10,510 bases of DNA from Bacteroidota bacterium. Its GTDB lineage: Bacteria; Bacteroidota; Bacteroidia; Chitinophagales; Chitinophagaceae. Below the pieces are notes generated by a model that searched no databases, was not told the origin of the DNA, and worked only from the letters and a program-made list of their open reading frames with translations. Shown here piece by piece: positions 1 to 6,615 of this stretch (position 1 is the first letter of the stretch; each line of letters starts with the position of its first letter). The stretch is taken from the NCBI GenBank assembly GCA_023392575.1, contig JAEVYV010000164.1:1-10510 (forward strand), given 5' to 3'. The position numbers were made by a program, and so were the translations under genes.

Positions 1-1
1 C

Positions 2-703
2 TTTAAGATCATTCCGGATCTGAGCTATTTTGTAAAAAAGAATTTTTTCATTGAATACCTCCGCGATATTCCGGTTCTGTCGCTACGGCAAGAGCCGTTG
101 AACGATGTGGGCAACCGCATCCGCAAACGTTTGTTTGATCTTGTCTTCAGTCTGCTGGTAACGGTTTTGATCCTTTCCTGGCTGATTCCTTTGGTGGGCT
201 TGTTGATCTACCTGGAATCACCGGGGCCCATATTTTTTAAGCAACTGCGGACCGGCAGGGACAAAAAACTGTTTTACTGTATTAAGTTCCGAAGCATGAA
301 GATAAATGCCGATGCCCACACCCGGCAAGCCGATAAGGACGACGAGCGGATAACGAAGGTGGGCCGCTTTTTGCGCAAAACCAATCTGGATGAGTTCCCG
401 CAGTTTCTGAACGTATTGTGGGGCAATATGAGCGTGGTGGGTCCCCGGCCGCATATGCTGAAGCACACCGATGATTACTCCAAACTGATCGACCGGTACA
501 TGGTGCGCCAGTTTCTTACCCCCGGCATTACGGGCTGGGCCCAGGTAAACGGTTTCAGAGGCGAAACCAAAGCGGTGGAACAAATGCAGGGGCGGGTGGA
601 ACACGACCTGTGGTACATGGAGAACTGGAGTGTTTGGCTGGATGTTAAAATCATTCTCCTGACCATCGGCAACATGATTCGGGGCGATAAAAATGCCTAC
701 TAA
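2..703 (+). CDS. Undecaprenyl-phosphate sugar phosphotransferase (WbaP/WcaJ-type initiating enzyme), 5' end cut by window
   Basis: This enzyme family moves a sugar-1-phosphate from a nucleotide sugar to undecaprenyl phosphate at the inner membrane, the first step of capsule, O-antigen or exopolysaccharide synthesis. The frame is open from base 2 with no start codon needed, and residues before the internal TTG at 98 (…PVLSLRQEP…) fit the linker seen in full-length members, so the gene begins upstream; 233 residues are visible. Visible residues 43-70 form a hydrophobic membrane segment. They are followed by GPIFFKQLRTG, KFRSM, the catalytic Asp-Glu in NLDEFPQ (129-134), VVGPRP (about 145-150), PGITGWAQVNG and a C-terminal WYMENWSVWLD segment, all hallmarks of the bacterial sugar transferase domain. 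The missing N-terminal part in this family usually carries several more membrane helices and a CoA-binding-like domain. The sugar (Glc, Gal or another) cannot be read from the sequence. It is the first visible gene of the polysaccharide cluster, and the next gene starts 86 bp downstream. Confidence 0.93.
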   Translation, partial: FKIIPDLSYFVKKNFFIEYLRDIPVLSLRQEPLNDVGNRIRKRLFDLVFSLLVTVLILSWLIPLVGLLIYLESPGPIFFKQLRTGRDKKLFYCIKFRSMKINADAHTRQADKDDERITKVGRFLRKTNLDEFPQFLNVLWGNMSVVGPRPHMLKHTDDYSKLIDRYMVRQFLTPGITGWAQVNGFRGETKAVEQMQGRVEHDLWYMENWSVWLDVKIILLTIGNMIRGDKNAY

Positions 704-789
704 TTTATTAGAGAATATCCAATGAAAACACGTGAGCAAAATGATCCGGCCTTGGTCGTAAGCTGTTTTACTCGTTTAAAATTTTTCAC

Positions 790-1839
790 ATGGATCGGAT
801 ACTGAGATTTCCTCCCGTTATCAGGCCGGTTGAGGCCAACGTAAAACGTCCGTTGTGGTCGGTGATGATTCCCTCCTACAACTGCCTGCCTTATTTAAGG
901 AAAACGCTGAAAAGTGTATTGCTTCAGGACCCGGGGCCTGACACAATGCAAATCGAAGTAATTGATGATTGCAGCAGCGATGGCGATGTGGAGGCCATGG
1001 TGCAGGAGGTGGGAAAGGGACGGGTTGCTTTTTACCGCCAGGAAAAAAACCTGGGACACCACCGCAATTTTGCCACTTGTTTAAACCGGGCAAAAGGGGA
1101 GCTGGTGCATCTGTTGCACGGCGATGATGTGGTGCTGCCGGGTTTTTACCGGGAAATCGAAAGCCTGTTCCAGGCCTATCCGCAGGCCGGTGCGGCGTTT
1201 ACCAAAAACGGCTACATCGACCACAGGGACAACATTACCATACCCGAAAAAAGCTGGATGCCCCGGCAGGGCATCATGGAAAATTTTTTATTGGAGATTG
1301 CCCAACGGCAAATGCTTCAGGTAGTGGCCATGGTTGTTAAAAGAAGCGTGTACGAAAAACTGGGTGGTTTTTTTGCAGTGAATTATTGCGAAGACTGGGA
1401 GATGTGGATCCGCATTGCGGCACATTTTCCGGTGGCCTATTCACCCGAGTGCCTGGCCCTGTACCGCGGCGGCCAGGAAAACGCCGCAAGCATTACCAGC
1501 AATTCCTTGCTGAAAGGGCAGAATTTCGAAAATGTTAAAAGGGTCATTGCATTGTCCCAGCATTACCTGCCACCGGAAAAACGGCAGTATATCAAAAGCA
1601 TGGCGAGAAAGCACTATTCCATGCACATTGCCAAAGCCTCCACAATGATGTACCAGTACAGTCCGAAAACGGCCATAAAGCAGGGGATATGTGCTTTAAA
1701 ACTGCATCAAAACATCAGAACCATTTACTGGGTGATGAGGTTATGCCTGCTGCATCTTCAAACCCGCATGGGAAAAAAGCAGCAAAGTGGACGCCGGGTG
1801 GTTGAAGCGCCGGTCGTGCATCAGCAAATCAATCAATAA
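790..1839 (+). CDS. Glycosyltransferase family 2 (GT-A fold)
   Basis: A likely cytoplasmic, membrane-associated enzyme that adds one sugar from a nucleotide-sugar donor to the growing lipid-linked glycan. The 349-residue product begins its catalytic domain at residues 23-31 (WSVMIPSYN). Nucleotide-binding acidic residues lie at DDCSSD (59-64), a DxD-like metal site at HGDD (110-113), and the probable catalytic-base region at CEDWEMW (200-206). These are the usual GT2 landmarks in the usual order. The C-terminal 100 residues are basic and helical, a common membrane-contact region. The ATG at 790 gives a normal 22-residue lead-in to the fold; no good Shine-Dalgarno sequence is present, as is usual in Bacteroidota. 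Donor, acceptor and linkage cannot be predicted. It lies between the initiating transferase and the exporter genes. Confidence 0.9.
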   Translation: MDRILRFPPVIRPVEANVKRPLWSVMIPSYNCLPYLRKTLKSVLLQDPGPDTMQIEVIDDCSSDGDVEAMVQEVGKGRVAFYRQEKNLGHHRNFATCLNRAKGELVHLLHGDDVVLPGFYREIESLFQAYPQAGAAFTKNGYIDHRDNITIPEKSWMPRQGIMENFLLEIAQRQMLQVVAMVVKRSVYEKLGGFFAVNYCEDWEMWIRIAAHFPVAYSPECLALYRGGQENAASITSNSLLKGQNFENVKRVIALSQHYLPPEKRQYIKSMARKHYSMHIAKASTMMYQYSPKTAIKQGICALKLHQNIRTIYWVMRLCLLHLQTRMGKKQQSGRRVVEAPVVHQQINQ

Positions 1840-1962
1840 ATTTTGCTTACTCAAAACTGCTGCGGCCAAAGCGCATACGCTGTAGTTGAACAAACGAACC
1901 CACAACTGCGTGTGCAATATCCTTCTGTATAAATTAATTTCTTTTAGTACAACCCTTACAAA

Positions 1963-2814
1963 ATGACAAATGATAAAGTTCAGTTGCAATGGGAAATCAA
2001 GCCCCAAACTCCCTGGCTGGGTTCGAGCCTCAGGGAGCTGTATTCGTACCGGGACCTGCTTTTCCGACTGGTGCGTAAAGAGTTTCTGACCTCCTACCAG
2101 CAAACACTGCTGGGGCCCCTTTGGGTGTTGATCCAGCCCATTCTTACCGTGCTGGTTTCCATTCTTATTTTCAATAAGGTCATGAGGGTCTCCACCGACG
2201 GCATTCCGCCTGTTTTGTACTATTTGGCGGGCATTACCTTATGGAACTTGTTTGCCGATATTTTTTCGGTTACGTCCAGCACTTTTATTCAAAACGAAAG
2301 AGTGTTCAGCAAGGTGTATTTTCCCCGCATCATTGCGCCGCTTTCCATTGTGTTGTTGAACCTGTTGCGGTTTGGCATCCAACTCCTGTTTTTGATAGCC
2401 GCCGTCCTTTATTTTTACCTGACCGGTCAGGTGGAGCTGCACATAAACACCTGGTTGGTTTGCATTCCGGCCATCATCATGACCGTTGAAATCGCACTTG
2501 GCGCCGGCCTGCTTTTTTCCATTGTAACGGCCAAGTACCGCGACCTGCAAAACATCCTGCAACTGCTGATTCGCTTGCTGATGTTTGTCTGCCCCATCTT
2601 TTATCCCATGTCCCTTGTGCCCGAAAAATATCGGTGGCTGATGAACCTCAACCCTCTGTCTACCCAGTTTGAGCTGTACCGCTATGCTTTTCTGGGCACC
2701 GGAAGCCTCGATGCCGGCCTGGTGTGGTACAGCATTGCGGCCACCACGCTGTTGCTGGCCGTGAGTGTATTGTTGTTTAATAGAATGGGCGATAAAATTC
2801 TTGACGTTGTTTAA
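1963..2814 (+). CDS. wzm: Polysaccharide ABC exporter permease (Wzm/TagG type, ABC-2 family)
   Basis: The membrane subunit of an ABC transporter that moves completed lipid-linked polysaccharide across the inner membrane. The protein has 283 residues, the usual size for Wzm. An amphipathic N-terminal stretch (about 20-48, ending in RKEFLTSYQQTLLGPLW) precedes roughly six hydrophobic segments near residues 50-70, 82-104, 123-152, 163-188, 200-214 and 250-272. The cytoplasmic loop KYRDLQNILQ (191-200) matches the coupling-loop signature of ABC-2 polysaccharide exporters, and PIFYPMSLVP (211-220) is also typical. The ATPase gene follows after only 15 bp, so the two are almost certainly co-translated partners. 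A gap of 123 bp separates it from the preceding glycosyltransferase, with no promoter that I could call with confidence. The symbol follows functional similarity; rfbA or tagG would be equivalent names. Confidence 0.93.
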   Translation: MTNDKVQLQWEIKPQTPWLGSSLRELYSYRDLLFRLVRKEFLTSYQQTLLGPLWVLIQPILTVLVSILIFNKVMRVSTDGIPPVLYYLAGITLWNLFADIFSVTSSTFIQNERVFSKVYFPRIIAPLSIVLLNLLRFGIQLLFLIAAVLYFYLTGQVELHINTWLVCIPAIIMTVEIALGAGLLFSIVTAKYRDLQNILQLLIRLLMFVCPIFYPMSLVPEKYRWLMNLNPLSTQFELYRYAFLGTGSLDAGLVWYSIAATTLLLAVSVLLFNRMGDKILDVV

Positions 2815-2829
2815 TTTAAAAAAGTCTGC

Positions 2830-4116
2830 ATGTCAAAACCAATTATCACAATTGAAAATATTTCCAAGCGCTATCGGTTGGGTACCATTAGCACGGGCCG
2901 GCTGCGGCAGGACCTGATGCTTTGGTGGAACAATAATGTTTTAAAGAAAAAGGATCCGTTTTTCAGCACCGGCAATGGCCAATACATTGCCGATAGCAAA
3001 GACCACTTATGGGCGTTAAAAAACGTCAGCTTCGATATTAAGGAAGGAGAGGTTTGCGGCATCATTGGGCGCAACGGCGCCGGGAAGTCTACCCTGCTAA
3101 AAATTTTGTCGCGTATTACCCGGCCCACCTATGGGGTGGTGAGGGGGGTAGGCAAAATAAGCAGCTTGCTGGAAGTGGGCACGGGCTTCCACCCCGAACT
3201 GACCGGCCGGGAGAACATCTACATCAGCGGCTACATGCTGTGCATGAAAAGAAAGGAAATCCAAAGACAGTTTGATGAGATCGTGGAATTCTCCGGGATC
3301 CGGCAGTTCATAGACACGCCGGTAAAGCGGTATTCTTCGGGCATGTATGTCCGGCTGGCCTTTGGTGTGGCGGCGCACCTGGACCCCGACATCTTGATTG
3401 TGGACGAAGTGCTGGCCGTGGGCGATGCGGAGTTTCAGAAAAAATGCATGGGCAAAATGAAAGACGTATCGACCAAAAAAGGCCGCACCATCATTTTTGT
3501 AAGCCACAACATGCAGGCCATAACCAATTTGTGCTCCAAGGCCATTTGGCTGCAAAAGGGCAGCATCTGCGCCAGTGGCGAAACCCAAACCGTGGTCAAT
3601 AAATACCTCAGCGCTTTTCAAAAAAAATTATGGAAGCAGCAGTGGGCTTCGTTGAGCGAGGCACCCGGTAATCATTTGATCAAAATGATCTCCATTGAAT
3701 TGATTCCCCACCTGGAGGATCCTTTGGCGCCGGTGGACATACGCACCCCCCTGACCATTAAGTTTCGCTTTAAAAACTTTAGCAACGACATCAACCTTTC
3801 GGTGCACCTGGCCCTTTTTACCCTGGCCGGCGATTGCATCTTTAACCTGCCCTCCACTTCGGCGGTTTACGAGGATGACGTTATCGAAGGGGAGTGCACC
3901 ATCCCCGGCCGGTTTCTTAATGACGGGGCGTATTATGTTTCGATGTACTTTATCAAGGACACCTCCCGTGCCATATTTGAATACGAGGAGTGCTTGCATT
4001 TTGACGTGGAAGACTACCGCGAGAACATCAACCGCTACGATAAGTGGCAGGGCTATGTTCGCCCCCATTTTCCATTTGAGCTGAAAGTATGCAAGGAATA
4101 CGCTTCGCTTTTTTAA
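2830..4116 (+). CDS. wzt: Polysaccharide ABC exporter ATPase with C-terminal Wzt-like domain
   Basis: The ATP-hydrolysing subunit that powers export through the permease encoded just upstream. Residues 1-250 form the nucleotide-binding domain. It has the extended N-terminal insert after the first strand (about 22-60) typical of Wzt/TagH, Walker A GRNGAGKST (80-88), a signature of the YSSGMYVRLAF type (168-178), Walker B ILIVDEVLAVGD (188-199) and the switch histidine in VSHN (H226). Residues about 280-428 form a separate domain predicted to be beta-rich (LTIKFRFKN, SVHLALFT, GAYYVSMYF, LHFDVED). Its position and look match the Wzt C-terminal domain that in O9a- and O8-type systems binds the modified non-reducing end of the glycan. 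At 428 residues it has the length of a two-domain Wzt, not an ATPase-only KpsT/TagH form. The start at 2830 gives the expected MSKPIITIENISKRY beginning. Confidence 0.94.
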   Translation: MSKPIITIENISKRYRLGTISTGRLRQDLMLWWNNNVLKKKDPFFSTGNGQYIADSKDHLWALKNVSFDIKEGEVCGIIGRNGAGKSTLLKILSRITRPTYGVVRGVGKISSLLEVGTGFHPELTGRENIYISGYMLCMKRKEIQRQFDEIVEFSGIRQFIDTPVKRYSSGMYVRLAFGVAAHLDPDILIVDEVLAVGDAEFQKKCMGKMKDVSTKKGRTIIFVSHNMQAITNLCSKAIWLQKGSICASGETQTVVNKYLSAFQKKLWKQQWASLSEAPGNHLIKMISIELIPHLEDPLAPVDIRTPLTIKFRFKNFSNDINLSVHLALFTLAGDCIFNLPSTSAVYEDDVIEGECTIPGRFLNDGAYYVSMYFIKDTSRAIFEYEECLHFDVEDYRENINRYDKWQGYVRPHFPFELKVCKEYASLF

Positions 4117-4123
4117 CTAAACC

Positions 4124-4140
4124 GGGCTGCAGCCCAGCCC
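4124..4140 (+). repeat. Short GC-rich dyad in the wzt-to-glycosyltransferase gap
   Basis: A perfect 12-base palindrome (gggctgcagccc, 4124-4135) lies 7 bp after the wzt stop codon. Bases 4124-4128 can alternatively pair with 4136-4140 to give a 5-bp stem with a 7-base loop. No T-run follows, so it is not a convincing terminator. It could affect mRNA stability or translation of the next gene, whose ATG lies at 4156, or be chance in GC-rich DNA. Confidence 0.3.
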
Positions 4141-4155
4141 ACTACCCACAACTTT

Positions 4156-5430
4156 ATGCCGGTTTTTTCTCCCTACGTGGTTAAGCACATTCACCTGGAT
4201 CAGGAGCAGGATTTTTATGTGGACACCACTCCCCCCGAAAAGTGTTATTACCTGTTCTGGTGGAAGCAGATACCGCTTGGGCATTTGTTTGCCGAGTGCG
4301 ATGACCATGCGGACAGGGACGAGTTTCAATTAAAGGTTTTAAGGACCATCCAGCCCTGTGTGGATTTTTATATTTTCAAAGCTGCGGTGAAGAACAAGCC
4401 TTATAAAACAGCGTTTTTGAAATACAATTATGAGGAGTTTTCCGGGGCCATGCACGCAATCTTTTCTTCCCAAATGGTAACCGAAACACCGAAACCTCTG
4501 GACGTTTCTGTGATTGTTTGCACCAGAAACCGAAGCAGGAATTTGCAGTGTTGCCTTCATTCTTTGCTCAACCAAAAATTCACGCCCCGGGAAATAATTG
4601 TGGTCGACAATGCACCCACTGACGATTCAACCCTGCAGGTTGTTCAGCGCTTTCCGGGGGTCATCTACCACAACGAACCCAGAAGCGGATTAAGCATTGC
4701 CCGCAACGCCGGGCTGCGCCGGGCCGGCGCACCGGTGGTGGCTTTTACCGATGACGATGTGATAGCGCACCCGCTGTGGTTGTACCGGGTTTGGGAAACC
4801 TTTCTTTTGCCCGAAGTCAGTGCCATGACCGGGCTGGTGGTCCCGATCGCTTTGGAAACAGAGAGCCAGCAGTTGTTTGAAAAATACTGGAGTTTCAACC
4901 GAGGGTATGAAGACCGGTTGTTTGGTCCGGAATTTATAGACCGGCATTTGCAAATCGGGCCGCCGGTTTGGCAGATCGGCGCCGGGGCCAACATGGCTTT
5001 CCGCAAATCGGTGTTTGAGGGCATTGGCTATTTTGACGAGCGCCTGGGCGCCGGGGCTTCCGGCTGCAGCGAGGACACGGAACTTTGGTACAGAATATTG
5101 TTGAAGGGGTTAAATGTTTATTACAATCCCCGTGCTGTGGCTTATCACGAGCACCGGAAGGAGTTCAGCGCTTTCAGAAGGCAAATGTATAGCTACGTTC
5201 GGGGTCATGCCGCGGCGGCACTCATACAACAAAAACTCAATCAAAAAGCCGGATACCGAAAGCGGATTTTTATGGAATACCCCGTCTACTACCTCCGGCG
5301 GCTGGTAAAGGGTTTCCCACACTACCGTTTAAAAGACAGGACGCTGTTTAGCGAAATGCGCGGATGGTCTTCCGGCATTCTGTTTTACAAAAAATACTGC
5401 TCCAAACCACCGGAAGCCGGCTATCAGTAG
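4156..5430 (+). CDS. Glycosyltransferase family 2 with about 115-residue N-terminal extension
   Basis: A 424-residue protein. The GT2 catalytic domain starts at residue 115 (LDVSVIVCTRNRS). It has VVDNAPTDDST (149-159), the stretch SGLSIARNAGL (177-187), a metal-binding FTDDD (197-201), and GCSEDTELWYR (303-313) with the probable catalytic acidic pair at 306-307, followed by YHEH (330-333). It therefore probably adds a sugar to the cluster's glycan from a nucleotide donor. Residues 1-114 are not part of the catalytic fold. They contain a WWKQIPLGHLF motif (35-45) resembling a short N-terminal module seen before some GT2 domains, whose job I do not know. The C-terminal 80 residues are basic and Tyr/Arg-rich, fitting membrane contact. 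The gene lies 39 bp after wzt, within the probable operon. There is no signal peptide, so the active site should be cytoplasmic. Confidence 0.9.
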   Translation: MPVFSPYVVKHIHLDQEQDFYVDTTPPEKCYYLFWWKQIPLGHLFAECDDHADRDEFQLKVLRTIQPCVDFYIFKAAVKNKPYKTAFLKYNYEEFSGAMHAIFSSQMVTETPKPLDVSVIVCTRNRSRNLQCCLHSLLNQKFTPREIIVVDNAPTDDSTLQVVQRFPGVIYHNEPRSGLSIARNAGLRRAGAPVVAFTDDDVIAHPLWLYRVWETFLLPEVSAMTGLVVPIALETESQQLFEKYWSFNRGYEDRLFGPEFIDRHLQIGPPVWQIGAGANMAFRKSVFEGIGYFDERLGAGASGCSEDTELWYRILLKGLNVYYNPRAVAYHEHRKEFSAFRRQMYSYVRGHAAAALIQQKLNQKAGYRKRIFMEYPVYYLRRLVKGFPHYRLKDRTLFSEMRGWSSGILFYKKYCSKPPEAGYQ

Positions 5431-5558
5431 GCGTCCGCTCTGGCAGGCGGACGAAATTTTGGGTGCCGGCAAAAACAAGCCGGCCAGCCATTCGGGCCTG
5501 GCGGCTCTTTGCGCCAGGACCTGTTCAACCAAAACCGTAACGTTTAGACCTTGGGGTT
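5431..5558 (+). repeat. Cluster of three consecutive hairpins in the glycosyltransferase-deacetylase gap
   Basis: Three inverted repeats follow one another in this 128-bp gap. The first has arms at 5432-5438 (cgtccgc) and 5447-5453 (gcggacg). The second has arms at 5465-5470 and 5479-5484 (gccggc each). The third has arms at 5497-5503 (cctggcg) and 5512-5518 (cgccagg). All three have perfect 6-7 bp stems and 8-base loops. The first is followed by aaatttt, not a clean T-run. They may be a repetitive extragenic palindrome group, a partial terminator, or an mRNA-processing site between upstream and downstream parts of the cluster. The remaining bases, 5519-5558, show nothing recognisable except the lead-in to the deacetylase ATG. 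Confidence 0.5.
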
Positions 5559-6575
5559 ATGACGACAAAACTTCTGCGAAAGGTTAAAAACTGGCTTGAG
5601 AATAAGGCGGTCATACTGATGTACCACCGCGTGAACGATTTGCTTTTTGACCCCTTTGAATTAGCGGTCAGCCCCGACAATTTTGACCAGCAACTCCAGG
5701 TGTTGAAGACGAACTATAAGGTGGTGCCGGTAAATGAACTGGTAGACCGGCTGCAAAAAAAAATGCTTGCCCCCAACAGTGTTTGCATCACCTTTGACGA
5801 CGGCTATGCCGACAACTACACCCAGGCCAAGCCCTTGCTGGAAAAGCACGGCTGTCCGGCCACTTTTTACATTGCCAGCGGGTTTGCAGAAAGCACCTGT
5901 CTTTTTTGGTGGGATGAATTGCAGTACATCCTGCTCAATACCCCCCGCTTCCCTTCCAGCCTCTCCCTCCGCATAAACGGGGCATTGTTTGCGTATCAGC
6001 TGGAGAACGATGGCCGGCTAACCCCGGAAGACTGGCTTAGGCAAAGAACCTGGGTGTTTGCCGATCCGCCCCCTACCCAGCGGTGCGGTTTGTACGTGAG
6101 CCTTTGGAAACAGCTAAAGCCCCTGGCGCACAGAGAGCAGCAAGCTGTATTGGCGCAACTAAAAGCCTGGGCCGGTTTAAACGAAGTTTTCGGCGCAGAA
6201 AGCCTTTCCATGACCGAGCACCAGCTGCAAGAGATGAGCAACCATCCTTTGTTTGACATAGGCGTGCATACCAACACCCATCCGGCATTGTCGCTTCTTA
6301 CCCATGTGGGGCAATTCCGGGAGATCTTTGAATGCAAGCAATACCTCGAAGAAAAGCACCACAAAAAGATGCAAACGATCAGCTATCCGTACGGAGATTA
6401 CAATGCGGCTACGCTGGAGATTGTAAAAAGGCAAAACCTGAGAGGCGCGTTTACCACGGACGAAAGAGTGGTAACGAAAAGAACCAACCCTGTGGGCATG
6501 GGCCGGTTTCAGGTTAAAAATTGGACAGGCAGTGAATTTCAGCAGCGGTTGCATCAATGGTTTAAAGGAAGATAG
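5559..6575 (+). CDS. NodB-type polysaccharide deacetylase (carbohydrate esterase family 4-like)
   Basis: Members of this family remove N- or O-acetyl groups from sugars using a metal held by Asp and His residues. The 338-residue product opens with VILMYHRVND (18-27), a common start of this fold. It carries motif 1 TFDDGY (78-83, D80/D81) and ATFYIASG (101-108), then motif 2 HTNTH (H237 and H241 as metal ligands) and a YPYGDYN segment (276-282) equivalent to motif 3. About 125 residues separate ATFYIASG from motif 2, longer than in minimal NodB domains, so a lid or inserted subdomain is present. I see no signal peptide or membrane segment. The enzyme therefore probably acts in the cytoplasm on the nucleotide-sugar or lipid-linked glycan before ABC export. 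The next gene's ATG lies 40 bp after its stop. Confidence 0.9.
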   Translation: MTTKLLRKVKNWLENKAVILMYHRVNDLLFDPFELAVSPDNFDQQLQVLKTNYKVVPVNELVDRLQKKMLAPNSVCITFDDGYADNYTQAKPLLEKHGCPATFYIASGFAESTCLFWWDELQYILLNTPRFPSSLSLRINGALFAYQLENDGRLTPEDWLRQRTWVFADPPPTQRCGLYVSLWKQLKPLAHREQQAVLAQLKAWAGLNEVFGAESLSMTEHQLQEMSNHPLFDIGVHTNTHPALSLLTHVGQFREIFECKQYLEEKHHKKMQTISYPYGDYNAATLEIVKRQNLRGAFTTDERVVTKRTNPVGMGRFQVKNWTGSEFQQRLHQWFKGR

Positions 6576-6615
6576 CCCTCACAATTATTTCCATCATCAA
6601 ACCAATTCTCTGTTT

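Noticed and set aside
98..703. TTG at 98 as the true start of the first gene
   Set aside because: The frame is open upstream to the window edge, and the upstream residues match the expected inter-domain region of this enzyme family, so the TTG is an internal Leu codon.
218..739. 173-codon frame on the minus strand over the initiating transferase
   Set aside because: It is antisense to a strongly conserved catalytic domain and shows no motif of its own.
722..805. 27-codon frame beginning MKTREQ between the initiating transferase and the first glycosyltransferase
   Set aside because: It is very short, overlaps the start of the glycosyltransferase gene, lacks a ribosome-binding site and shows no recognisable feature; a chance frame is most likely.
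1840..1962. Possible promoter in the gap before the exporter permease gene (AT-rich tataaattaattt at about 1928)
   Set aside because: It does not fit the Bacteroidota -7/-33 consensus at an acceptable spacing, so I could not support a promoter call.
3097..3621. 174-codon frame on the minus strand inside wzt
   Set aside because: It lies opposite the conserved ATPase domain, is His/Gly/Pro-rich in the manner of reverse-complement shadows, and has no recognisable domain.
6532..6615. Upstream GTG start for the glycosyltransferase-methyltransferase fusion
   Set aside because: It would overlap the deacetylase gene by 44 bp and add 28 residues with no domain; the ATG at 6616 places the GT2 fold 11 residues from the start, which is normal.
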